Shown here one piece after another: positions 15,038-22,720 of a stretch of DNA of 34,559 nucleotides. Each line of letters starts with the position of its first letter. The stretch's first letter is position 1. This stretch comes from an uncultured Gammaproteobacteria bacterium (GTDB taxonomy: Bacteria > Pseudomonadota > Gammaproteobacteria > Pseudomonadales > Azotimanducaceae), in NCBI GenBank assembly GCA_913049815.1, contig CAJWYI010000011.1, forward strand, positions 1-34,559. Direction: 5' to 3'. A program made the translations under genes and the position numbers. The notes below the pieces were generated by a model, which saw nothing but the letters and a program-made list of their open reading frames with translations, did no database searches and was not told the origin of the DNA.

Positions 15038-15918
15038 GGAATGAACTCAGCATCCAACAGCCCATCCAGTTCGATCTCGACGTCATACCGTGCCAATGCC
15101 CGTTCAAAAAACTGTTGGCGTTTCTGCTCGACGCGCTCAAGTATCAGGTCTTCACGTATACGCCCCGCAACCTCTTCGAGGGGCGGTACTCGAGCCGCTA
15201 TACGATCTCCGATCATCACCAGATGCTGTCCGTATTCCGATGCCACAGGGCCTTCCCATTGCTGGCGCTTGGACAGTTCAAGCACTGCGCCGGCGAATCC
15301 GCTACCGAAATGCGAGGCGACTTCGTCGTAGGTCTTTCCGACATAGTTTCGATGGTAAAGAAAATGATCGCCGTACGACGTTCCCAGATGAAAGGGTATT
15401 TGCTCTCTATTGAGAGACTCCTTTCTCTCCATTGCGATCTTTTTGGGGTCAGCATGTCGGTCACTGCTAAAGAAAACATGCGTAAACGTTATGCGGGGTG
15501 GTTCTCTGTATCGATCCTGGTGGATTTGGAAGTATCTGGTAATGTCAGCATTGGATACCACGATGCCATCATGAAAGGATGCTTGATTGATGTAGTCAAG
15601 TTGCGTAATTAAGCGGCGTTTGCTCGCGTAGTCGTTGGTATCGAGACCGATGGCTAGCGCTTCACGATAAAGCACTTCTTCCCGAACCATCTGTTCGACT
15701 AAGGAATCACGCTGCGAATCAGACATTTCAGAGGCCATTCGACGCGCGTTCACGAGATCCAGTCGAGGGTTACGATGCATCAAATAACGATCGAACGATC
15801 GCTCGTCAATCACGATACGCGATGACGTTGCCTCCGGTATCTCAGCGGAGATGAGCCCAAACCAGACGAACAGCGCGCCGCCCGTGATCAGGAAATACAG
15901 TAGCGGCTCCCGTGACAT
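15034..15918 (-). CDS. Membrane-anchored peptidyl-prolyl isomerase, parvulin (PpiC)-like
   Basis: A single N-terminal membrane segment (LLYFLITGGALFVWFGL) is preceded by the REPLL motif common to this group. It is followed by a SurA-N-like helical region and a degenerate parvulin domain (about residues 135-235: PRITFTHVFFSS ... HLVMIGDRI). The protein would face the periplasm and act as a folding helper. I use ATG 15918 (294 residues), which lies 5 nt after the DUF3604 stop; the track start at 15966 (310 residues) overlaps DUF3604 by 43 nt and is also possible, and neither has a good Shine-Dalgarno. The ATGA overlap with hupE and close spacing to DUF3604 imply a common job for all three. Confidence 0.82.
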   Translation of the reverse strand: MSREPLLYFLITGGALFVWFGLISAEIPEATSSRIVIDERSFDRYLMHRNPRLDLVNARRMASEMSDSQRDSLVEQMVREEVLYREALAIGLDTNDYASKRRLITQLDYINQASFHDGIVVSNADITRYFQIHQDRYREPPRITFTHVFFSSDRHADPKKIAMERKESLNREQIPFHLGTSYGDHFLYHRNYVGKTYDEVASHFGSGFAGAVLELSKRQQWEGPVASEYGQHLVMIGDRIAARVPPLEEVAGRIREDLILERVEQKRQQFFERALARYDVEIELDGLLDAEFIP

Positions 15919-15923
15919 TCGTT

Positions 15924-18497
15924 TCAACGTGGCGCGTAGCCCCCCACCCAGATCGGGCTGGACCATGCCATCGCATCGTTGGCCTGTCGCACACGTACAA
16001 AGTAATAGTCACCTTGCAAATCACCCGTGTCATTCACGACCAGACTGACATCACTTTCACCATCCGTGATGACTCGTCTAAGCGTGATCGTATCGTTATA
16101 GATGTCCAACGGAAATCCATGAGTCAACTTGCCGTCCCGCATGTCCCTGAGCTTGAGAGCGACACTGGCGGGTTTCGTAATGGCTGGTTGCCTGAATCGC
16201 GTTGGACTACCCCGTTCTGGGGCAGCCTTCAGCTGAAACACAATCTTTGCGGACCGGGCGATATTCTGCAGTTTAAGAACGATGGAACTCGCATCCCCAC
16301 GCGAACCTGTTGCAAAGTGAAGAGTGTTGGAGTCATCGTCATCTCGACGCAGTTCGTTGACTTCAGGATTGAAGAAATCGGTCGATCTAAACGCCTCAAT
16401 GTCCGCATCTGTGACGGTTAGCGTCCCTAGCCACCCTCGACTTCCACGCGCGTTGTCCTGTGGATGCATTGGAACTGAGTCACTCTCGAAACTGACCTGG
16501 ATCGTTTCGGCCTTATTGAGCTGACCTTCCTCGATCAACCGGTATTGACGCTCCCAGATTTCGACGTCGTTTTTGATCAGGGTAATGCTATCAATGGGCG
16601 CAGTACCTATCACGCGAACCTTGATCACACGATCCTGTAAAAACGGCGTCCGTTGCCCCATACCATGTCCGTTAAGTGTGACGTCCAGAATAATTCGATC
16701 TCCTGTCGTCGCGTAGGTCTGAATGTTCTTCATGGCGTCAAACAGTACATCCCTTTCCAATCTTTCAGCGAGCACCCCCGCAAGTCCACCCCGTTGAGAC
16801 ATGAAGCCCGCCCAGGTACTCGTGTATCCGGGTTGAGAGAGGTGATTGTCACTGGCTGCAATGAATCCAACCTGATGCCCCTGGCGGACATAGGCGCGCC
16901 CAAACCACTCGAACGTACCGTGCTGCGACATAATTTCAACAAGGCCCTGTAGATCAGGATCGCTCTGACGATAATCACCTGACTGGTGTGCATGGGGTAT
17001 CACCAGCACATCGTTGAAATCGTATGTGCTTTTGAGGCCCGTATAGAGTCGAGAGATTGTTGGATAATATTGGACCGGAACCCGACTTCGTTCACCGGTA
17101 TCCCGAAAAAGTACGTTATGGTGTCCCCCGTAACGATTCTGTTGGGTCCACTCATAGCCCAGGTACCCGATGAAGCGCCCTTCCTCCGAGTATTCGTTGA
17201 CCTTGTCTGTGAGCACCTGCCACTCGCTATCATCCATCCAGATGTCATGTTCAGAATGCATCACGAAATCAAGTCGGGCGTCTTCTTTGGCCCACCGCAT
17301 GAATCGGTCAGGTGTTCCAATACCCTCTGCAAACCCCGAGTGGCCGTGAGTGTCACCCCAGAACACTGGGCTCGCGTCCGCCGACACGTGAATTGGATTG
17401 CCGCGTCCCGTGATGGACCCATCGGTGGATTCGACGGTCAAATGATAGACACCTGCTGGCAATGCAATGTCCTCCAGAAGGTTAATTGCCTGCTCACCTG
17501 GCTCGGTTTGTCCGATGATCTTCCCATTCGCCCGGACGACAAAACCCGGAATTTTGCCTACAGCACGATTGTAGTAGGGGTCTCTTGCGCGGACGGAAAT
17601 ATCAAAAACTGCACCGGGTTTGACTACCGATGGTGCAAAGACATGAACGCCATCAATGGATTTACCATGCACGCGAAACGGAACGATCGGCAACGAGATG
17701 AGATCACCACTGCCATCAAAATCCACGTAGATTGGTAGTGGCAGGAAATCGGTTGCCGGTGCTCCCATTCTGAGTCCGCGACCACCACCCGTCGTATCTC
17801 CGTACGTCACGGTCACTGTATCTCCTGGCGTCAAACGCCCACGGTCAACCCTGAAAAAAAGTGAGGGTTGTGCACCGCGAAACCCACCGTGCATACCACT
17901 CAACGGTCTCTGTTCCGGCACAAAAGAGACGTCTGGGTTGCTCGTTGCAATGGTGATGAGGTTGTTGCCCTCTGGACGGGTGACCTGAAAGGCACCGTAT
18001 CCAGGCATGAAATGGCGTGCGACCAGCAACCCTCCCCCTGGCTCTACGGGTTTCGACCCGACCACCCACAGCTGTTGTAACGTGGCAAAGGTTCTCGCTT
18101 CGATGGACGTCGTATCACCTGTCAGTTGCCCCAGCGCATCCGGTTCTTCATCACCGAGTGTGAGTTCCCTGATGTAAAAGTCGAGCGCGGCTGCTTGTAC
18201 CGGTCTCGCAGGATCTGCGAGCCGCGGTCGAACAGAAGTCGTCGCGTTGACCGGAACATATCGACCATCGCGTGCGTAGGCATTCAGCCAGTCCCAGGCA
18301 ACCTGTGCGCGTGCCTGGTAGGTACGACGGTTCGTTGGGGTCTCCCTGACGTCCCGTTTGAGTGATTCCACCTTCTGGCGAAGATCCTTGTCAAGATAGT
18401 CTCCCTGTGCCGTCAGCGCATAGCCGCATACGAGCACCATATAAGACAGGCAGCGCAGGCTTCTTCTGGCCAGCTGGTTGGCTTCCTCTGATCTCAT
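15924..18497 (-). CDS. DUF3604 protein, PHP-like putative metal-dependent hydrolase, exported
   Basis: 857 residues. An N-terminal hydrophobic signal (SLRCLSYMVLVCGYALTA) suggests export. The first 370 residues are beta-rich. A PHP-like catalytic half follows with D382-x-H384-x-H386 (WGDTHGHSG), H414/H417 (MHSEHD), E449 (YLGYEW), H502/H504 (IPHAHQSG), H526 and D550/H552 (ASDNH), a full set of likely metal ligands. A C-terminal beta region completes it. DUF3604 has no firmly assigned reaction that I know of. The start ATG 18497 has AAGGA just upstream; the 56 extra track residues are promoter region. First gene of the operon with the PPIase and HupE/UreJ. Confidence 0.88.
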   Translation of the reverse strand: MRSEEANQLARRSLRCLSYMVLVCGYALTAQGDYLDKDLRQKVESLKRDVRETPTNRRTYQARAQVAWDWLNAYARDGRYVPVNATTSVRPRLADPARPVQAAALDFYIRELTLGDEEPDALGQLTGDTTSIEARTFATLQQLWVVGSKPVEPGGGLLVARHFMPGYGAFQVTRPEGNNLITIATSNPDVSFVPEQRPLSGMHGGFRGAQPSLFFRVDRGRLTPGDTVTVTYGDTTGGGRGLRMGAPATDFLPLPIYVDFDGSGDLISLPIVPFRVHGKSIDGVHVFAPSVVKPGAVFDISVRARDPYYNRAVGKIPGFVVRANGKIIGQTEPGEQAINLLEDIALPAGVYHLTVESTDGSITGRGNPIHVSADASPVFWGDTHGHSGFAEGIGTPDRFMRWAKEDARLDFVMHSEHDIWMDDSEWQVLTDKVNEYSEEGRFIGYLGYEWTQQNRYGGHHNVLFRDTGERSRVPVQYYPTISRLYTGLKSTYDFNDVLVIPHAHQSGDYRQSDPDLQGLVEIMSQHGTFEWFGRAYVRQGHQVGFIAASDNHLSQPGYTSTWAGFMSQRGGLAGVLAERLERDVLFDAMKNIQTYATTGDRIILDVTLNGHGMGQRTPFLQDRVIKVRVIGTAPIDSITLIKNDVEIWERQYRLIEEGQLNKAETIQVSFESDSVPMHPQDNARGSRGWLGTLTVTDADIEAFRSTDFFNPEVNELRRDDDDSNTLHFATGSRGDASSIVLKLQNIARSAKIVFQLKAAPERGSPTRFRQPAITKPASVALKLRDMRDGKLTHGFPLDIYNDTITLRRVITDGESDVSLVVNDTGDLQGDYYFVRVRQANDAMAWSSPIWVGGYAPR

Positions 18498-18518
18498 CGA
18501 TCCTTCCCCACGTGATCG

Positions 18519-18533
18519 TTGGCACTCTGCCAA
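18519..18533. promoter_or_regulatory. 15-bp palindrome upstream of DUF3604, candidate operator
   Basis: TTGGCA-CTC-TGCCAA, exact 6-bp arms with a 3-nt centre. It is 22-36 nt upstream of the DUF3604 start in a divergent promoter region, a position suited to a repressor site. Confidence 0.4.
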
Positions 18534-18552
18534 GACATTGTACACAAGCGAA

Positions 18553-18572
18553 AGGGTTCCTGACGTAACCCT
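18553..18572. promoter_or_regulatory. Second inverted repeat in the DUF3604/PhyH divergent region
   Basis: AGGGTT-CCTGACGT-AACCCT, exact 6-bp arms, 8-nt centre. It is unlike the TTGGCA palindrome 20 nt away, so it would be a different site or a hairpin. Function unknown. Confidence 0.3.
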
Positions 18573-18651
18573 ATCCTTGCTCGATATTTTTTCGTACAAC
18601 AAGCCTTTCGGATGTCCTATAGTGATATCAATGTTGGTAAGACGAGACACT

Positions 18652-18659
18652 AGGGGGAG
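18652..18659 (+). promoter_or_regulatory. Shine-Dalgarno AGGGGGAG deciding a TTG start
   Basis: Purine-rich site 7 nt before TTG 18667. The in-frame ATG at 18631 and the track start at 18478 have no such site. Confidence 0.7.
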
Positions 18660-18666
18660 TCGCACA

Positions 18667-19503
18667 TTGAGTGAGGTATTGGAGTCCGAGGCCTGGGGAT
18701 CAAGGCAACCTTTTGATCTCGATGACGAGGTAGGTCAGCGAATCAATGAATTGTCGCTCCAGCCAACGATTGACAGCCTGCAAGCAGAAGGATTCGGCTA
18801 CGTGATTCCCGCTGCTGACCCTGAGTTCAATGAACGTCTCAGGCACGTCATTATCGAACAGTGTCGGAAAAATGGTGGTGGCGGCGCCAACATGCTGCTC
18901 GACAAGGATCCTGTATTTGCAGAAGTCATCACAAATCCAAAACTACTTGCTGTCGCCGAAGTGATGTGCGGTAAAGGATTTATGATCTCGCAGATCGCAG
19001 CGAGCATCCGCCCCGAAGGCGCGGTGTCCATTGGGCTTCATGCGGATCAGAATTGGACTCCCGCGCCGTTTCCTGTTCATAACCAGCTGGTCACATTTTG
19101 TTGGGCGACTGACGATTACAACGAACATAACGGGTCAACAAAAATCATCCCAAAATCTCACTTGAAACGGCGCCATCCGACGCCTGAAGAGGTTCGTGAC
19201 GAACCAGGAGCCATTCCAACTGAGTGTCCGGCCGGATCTGCGGTCGTCTGGGATGGATCTGTATGGCACAGCAATTATCCTCGAAAAGCACCCGGTGAAC
19301 GTGTTGTACTGCACATCACTTATAGCCGCCTCGCACTGAGACCTGTCGAATGTTACGACGACCTCGACGATGAATGGCTGTCAGGTCAACCCGCGGTGAT
19401 GCGTACGCTCCTGGGTCGTGAAGATTTTCTCAATACAACCGGTGGCGCCTATGCCGGTGGTATGGAAAAGTTAGGCCGGACGTTTGTCTGGGCTAGAACA
19501 TAA
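18667..19503 (+). CDS. Phytanoyl-CoA dioxygenase (PhyH) family protein
   Basis: Fe(II)/2-oxoglutarate oxygenase, 278 residues from the TTG start. H125-A-D127 (GLHADQNW) and distal H201 (SVWHSNYPRK) are the iron ligands, and R212 (GERVVLHITYSR) is the likely 2-oxoglutarate anchor. STKIIPKSHL replaces the usual PGSH strand (K in place of G). The TTG choice follows the strong AGGGGGAG; ATG 18631 would add 12 residues. A small beta-rich protein gene follows after 41 nt on the same strand, probably co-transcribed. The gene is divergent from DUF3604. Substrate unknown; closest in the window to the copy at 10008. Confidence 0.85.
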   Translation: MSEVLESEAWGSRQPFDLDDEVGQRINELSLQPTIDSLQAEGFGYVIPAADPEFNERLRHVIIEQCRKNGGGGANMLLDKDPVFAEVITNPKLLAVAEVMCGKGFMISQIAASIRPEGAVSIGLHADQNWTPAPFPVHNQLVTFCWATDDYNEHNGSTKIIPKSHLKRRHPTPEEVRDEPGAIPTECPAGSAVVWDGSVWHSNYPRKAPGERVVLHITYSRLALRPVECYDDLDDEWLSGQPAVMRTLLGREDFLNTTGGAYAGGMEKLGRTFVWART

Positions 19504-19544
19504 GTAAATCAGTTAGTTAAAACTGTAATTCAAAGGAGTAAGAC

Positions 19545-19841
19545 ATGAGCTTTACTGGCACCTGGAGTACAACCATGCAAAGCCCAATGGGGAGCCGGCA
19601 GGCGAAACTGACCCTTGCCGAAGACGATGGCAATCTAACGGGTTCGATTGCCGTCGAGCAAGGCACACTCGATATCAGCGATGGTTCTGTAGACGGCGTT
19701 AGCGCCAGCTGGAAGGCTTCCATTCAGCAACCGATGCCCATGACCCTTGATTTTTCTGCAACACTGGATGGCGACAAGGTCTCTGGAACGGTGAAGCTGG
19801 GAGCGTTTGGGGAAGGCACGTTCGAAGGCACTAGAGACTAG
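19545..19841 (+). CDS. Small beta-rich (lipocalin-like) protein, 98 aa
   Basis: No signal peptide, so probably cytosolic. The sequence alternates hydrophobic and polar residues in short strands with repeated Gly-Thr/Ser turns (GTWSTTM, GNLTGSI, GDKVSGTVKLG, GTFEGTRD), which suggests a small beta barrel. I know similar stretches as single-domain proteins or tails on hydrolases, without an assigned activity. A good AAGGAG precedes the ATG. It shares the C-terminal pattern (GDxxxGxxxxxxFGxxxxxGxRx) with the lipoprotein encoded convergently at 19957, so the two are probably distant paralogues. It sits 41 nt after a PhyH gene. Confidence 0.75.
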   Translation: MSFTGTWSTTMQSPMGSRQAKLTLAEDDGNLTGSIAVEQGTLDISDGSVDGVSASWKASIQQPMPMTLDFSATLDGDKVSGTVKLGAFGEGTFEGTRD

Positions 19842-19865
19842 CCCGAACAACCCGACGAAAGACAT

Positions 19866-19899
19866 ATGCGGGATGGTGTGCAACACCATCCCAGCGCAT
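19866..19899. terminator. Strong hairpin between convergent genes
   Basis: GGGATGGTGT (19870-19879) / ACACCATCCC (19883-19892) form a perfect 10-bp stem with a GCA loop, extended by ATGC/GCAT outside a 3-nt bulge. Placement between two convergent genes suits a bidirectional transcription stop, although neither strand has a T-tract. Confidence 0.55.
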
Positions 19900-19956
19900 A
19901 CCTTCCTTGTCTAAGGTCTCTCCTTTTAATGTCTCTTTCGGTTCGCCCGAGGCTTT

Positions 19957-20328
19957 TTAGCTCTCTCGGCTACCCGTGACGCTAGCATTGCCAAACTGTG
20001 TCACTAACTCGCCTTTGATCGCATCACCATCGATGGCACCCATGAACTTCGCCGAAATATCAATCCCCTGAATAGAAAATGTCACGTCGAACGTCAGAGC
20101 GCCAGAATCGGAGACAACATTACGGAGTGTGAAATCCTGCCCCTGGGCCTTTAACAAACCTGTCATATCATTATTGATCACGATGGTCTGTTCATCGGTA
20201 CCCAACGCCGAAACAGCCACAACGTTCCAGTTACCAACCGCAGGATCAATACCACCGGAAGATACACAACCGGTCAGCATCAGCGCGAGGATCATCATGC
20301 CTGTCAATTTTGCAGTGCGATTGAACAT
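19957..20328 (-). CDS. Lipoprotein with lipocalin-like beta domain, 123 aa
   Basis: Signal peptide with lipobox LTGC (Cys21: LALMLTGCVSSG), so it is lipidated and anchored to a membrane on the periplasmic side. The rest is a beta-rich domain (VGNWNVVAVSALG, MTGLLKAQGQDFTL, KFMGAIDGDAIKGEL, FGNASVTGSRES) of the same style as the 98-aa protein on the facing strand. AAGGA lies 8 nt before the ATG. Function unknown; ligand binding is a reasonable guess for such a fold but nothing in the sequence names a ligand. Confidence 0.8.
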   Translation of the reverse strand: MFNRTAKLTGMMILALMLTGCVSSGGIDPAVGNWNVVAVSALGTDEQTIVINNDMTGLLKAQGQDFTLRNVVSDSGALTFDVTFSIQGIDISAKFMGAIDGDAIKGELVTQFGNASVTGSRES

Positions 20329-20437
20329 CTTTGATATCCTTCTGTATCGTGTTCAAAGTTGGCAGAGACCTTCACACAAGCATGCCTTGGATTCAAGCAG
20401 CGCTCATGAGATCAGGTAACAAAAAGGCAATAACACA

Positions 20438-21451
20438 ATGGCCCGAGCAGAGACATCTGACCAGGATCTGGAAGCCAGCCGAGAGGCAGCAAGGCGACAA
20501 CGGGAGGCACAGAAATTGAGCCAGACTTTTACAATGCCACAATTACCAACCGCCTCTGGGGAACAGACCGTCAGTCATGAACAAATCGGATTCTTCAAGG
20601 AGCATGGCTTCCTTATTCTCGAAAGACTCATCGACGAAGATGCGATCAACGCTGCCATGTCGCGGATCTGGGACTATGTAGAGGTCAGGATACCGGGTGC
20701 ATCAGAATCGTCTGTTCTACGTCGGGATGACCCGACCACCTGGCGTCAACCTGCATTTGGCAAACAGCCCCCTCAGCCCAAGACTGGTTATTACCAGGGG
20801 CGTGTGCCTGTCGAATATTTCGATCGAACGATCAAACTTCACGACATAGGTACCGAAGACTTCCTCCTCGATTTGCTCCCGCGACACCCATGTGTGGAAG
20901 CCATAGCGAAACGAATGCTTGGGCCAAATCTACGACCATCCAACGTGACACGCGGTGTCTATGCGCTCCTACCAGGAACGAAGGGCCGCTCTGCCAAGGG
21001 GTCCATGTTAGGACCTCATACTGACCAAGTGTGTCAGCAACTAAACACCTGCGCATATCTGAATGACGTAGAACCACGGGGAGGTGGATTTACCGTGTAT
21101 CCAGGAAGTCACAGGATCATGTTTCAGGCGCACGAAACAGAAGCGAACTTCTCACCGAATGCCCACTTTCGCGAGCGCATGCGTAAGGTCGTGAATACGA
21201 TTGAACCCTACGAACTGTGCGCGCCAAAAGGGAGCGTGATTTTCTGGCACGGACGCACCGTGCATTCGCCGGGAATACATCTTGGAGACAATATCCGTTG
21301 GGCGTTGTTCGGCGACTACAGTCTGGATCATCCGGTGCTTGACGACGATGAACATCGGGCCTGCGGTCAATATGAATGGTTTAAGAACACCCGACTGTTT
21401 CGCGAAGATCATTTCATTACCGAAGACATGTGGCGTGGATGGTCCATCTAA
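20438..21451 (+). CDS. Phytanoyl-CoA dioxygenase (PhyH) family protein
   Basis: Fe(II)/2-oxoglutarate oxygenase, 337 residues. H194-T-D196 (GPHTDQVC) and distal H276 (RTVHSPG) are the iron ligands, and R287 (NIRWALFGDYS) the likely 2-oxoglutarate anchor. GFTVYPGSHR is the standard strand. The first 40 residues are polar, rich in Arg/Glu/Ala and probably helical (about 8-28), ahead of the domain start at VSHEQIGFFKEHGF. AAAGG lies about 10 nt before the ATG. Divergent from the lipoprotein gene. It belongs to a different subfamily from the other three copies, with a longer insert between the N-terminal helix and the first His. Confidence 0.86.
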   Translation: MARAETSDQDLEASREAARRQREAQKLSQTFTMPQLPTASGEQTVSHEQIGFFKEHGFLILERLIDEDAINAAMSRIWDYVEVRIPGASESSVLRRDDPTTWRQPAFGKQPPQPKTGYYQGRVPVEYFDRTIKLHDIGTEDFLLDLLPRHPCVEAIAKRMLGPNLRPSNVTRGVYALLPGTKGRSAKGSMLGPHTDQVCQQLNTCAYLNDVEPRGGGFTVYPGSHRIMFQAHETEANFSPNAHFRERMRKVVNTIEPYELCAPKGSVIFWHGRTVHSPGIHLGDNIRWALFGDYSLDHPVLDDDEHRACGQYEWFKNTRLFREDHFITEDMWRGWSI

Positions 21452-21484
21452 GGGGGGTACCGGAATCTCAAACCACGAATGGAC

Positions 21485-22720
21485 TTACTCTCCATACCGA
21501 AGCTGATCCTGGAAGTCAGGATGCGCAATCGCAATGAGTCGCTCCGCCCGTTCCTGTAAAGGAGCATCAAACAGTTCTGCCACACCAAACTCAGTCACCA
21601 CGATATCGACATCAGTTCTGAGTGCCGTGACCATCTCGACCGTGGGAACAATTCTGGAGACCGAACCACCTCGTGCGGTTGAAGCCATCGCGACAACACT
21701 GCGTCCACCCTCGGAAGCTTTTGATGCTCGCATGAAATCAATCGAACCGCCCGTTCCGGAGATTTGCCTGCCACCGGCTACCTCAGCATTTACCTGACCA
21801 AAAAGATCAATCTCGACCGCAGAATTGATAGACACGAATCTGGGGATCTGCGCAATCACGTGATAGTCGTGCGTATAGTTTGCACTTCTAAACAGTACGG
21901 ATTCGTTGGTGACCAACCATTCGTGTAGCGATTCTGATCCCAGCGCCATTCCTGTGACATGTCTTCCATTATCGACCCGCTTTTGACGTCCGTTGATGTT
22001 TCCGGCATCGATGAGTTCCATAACACCGTCGTCAATCAAACCTCCATGAAAACCGAGATCACTCTTATCCTTCAGATTCGCCAGGATGGCGGCCGGTACT
22101 GCACCGATACCTGTCTGCAGACAATCGCCATCACGAATCAGTCCTGCAATATGTGCTCCGATGATCGATGACGTTTCATCAGGTTCTGTCACCGGGTAGG
22201 TCATGACAGGGCTTTCGCAGGTCACGAGATAGTCAACCTCGTTCTCATCCACCGCGGGACAGGTAAAGGGCGCCGTGTAGGCATCCGACACCTCTACCAC
22301 CAGCATCTTTGCAGCTGCCCTTGCCGCGTCCAGGTAATCAACGTTAGCGGCATATCGAATGACACCATGCTGGTCCCTCGCCGCCGATAACAGAGCAACG
22401 TCGACTGGCATCCGTGCGATGTGATCAAAGATATTTCGCATCTGCATCGGCGTGAACAGCACACGTCCGGTTGCCAGTCCATCCTTCAGCGACGGCGTGA
22501 CAAAGTAAGTTTCCTGTCGTGTAGTGTCATGAAATGAGGACAAATCATACTGATTAATCGGTAGCGGTTGCTGCACAAAAGTAACGCCTTCAGCGCAAGC
22601 GGGTTGCACTGCGATTGCAGCCAGCATAGCCCGGGGTTCGCTACACGAACCTGCGACAAATACACGATGCCCAGGGGCGAGAAGCTCAGGAACCTCGCTG
22701 AGGTCCAACATCTGTGCCAT
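21485..22720 (-). CDS. Acetyl-CoA hydrolase / 4-hydroxybutyrate CoA-transferase family protein
   Basis: 411 residues, two-domain CoA-transferase family. Visible motifs: GIGAVP (204-209), SINSAVEIDLFGQVNAE (297-313), GTGGSIDFMRAS (322-333) and VVTEFGVAEL (374-383). In 4-hydroxybutyrate CoA-transferases the segment GIH(S/T)EM carries the glutamate that forms the CoA thioester; here it reads GFHGGL (223-228), so that Glu is a Gly. It may use another mechanism, act as a hydrolase, or belong to a divergent subfamily. The ATG overlaps the synthetase stop (TGATG), so the two are translated together. Confidence 0.85.
   Translation of the reverse strand: MAQMLDLSEVPELLAPGHRVFVAGSCSEPRAMLAAIAVQPACAEGVTFVQQPLPINQYDLSSFHDTTRQETYFVTPSLKDGLATGRVLFTPMQMRNIFDHIARMPVDVALLSAARDQHGVIRYAANVDYLDAARAAAKMLVVEVSDAYTAPFTCPAVDENEVDYLVTCESPVMTYPVTEPDETSSIIGAHIAGLIRDGDCLQTGIGAVPAAILANLKDKSDLGFHGGLIDDGVMELIDAGNINGRQKRVDNGRHVTGMALGSESLHEWLVTNESVLFRSANYTHDYHVIAQIPRFVSINSAVEIDLFGQVNAEVAGGRQISGTGGSIDFMRASKASEGGRSVVAMASTARGGSVSRIVPTVEMVTALRTDVDIVVTEFGVAELFDAPLQERAERLIAIAHPDFQDQLRYGE

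Noticed and set aside
16986-17738. 250-aa ORF antisense to DUF3604
   Set aside because: The opposite strand has a strongly supported gene with conserved metal ligands; long antisense frames are common in this window.
18478-18666. 63-residue N-terminal extension of the PhyH at 18667
   Set aside because: It crosses the divergent promoter region and the start of DUF3604, and a strong Shine-Dalgarno points to TTG 18667.
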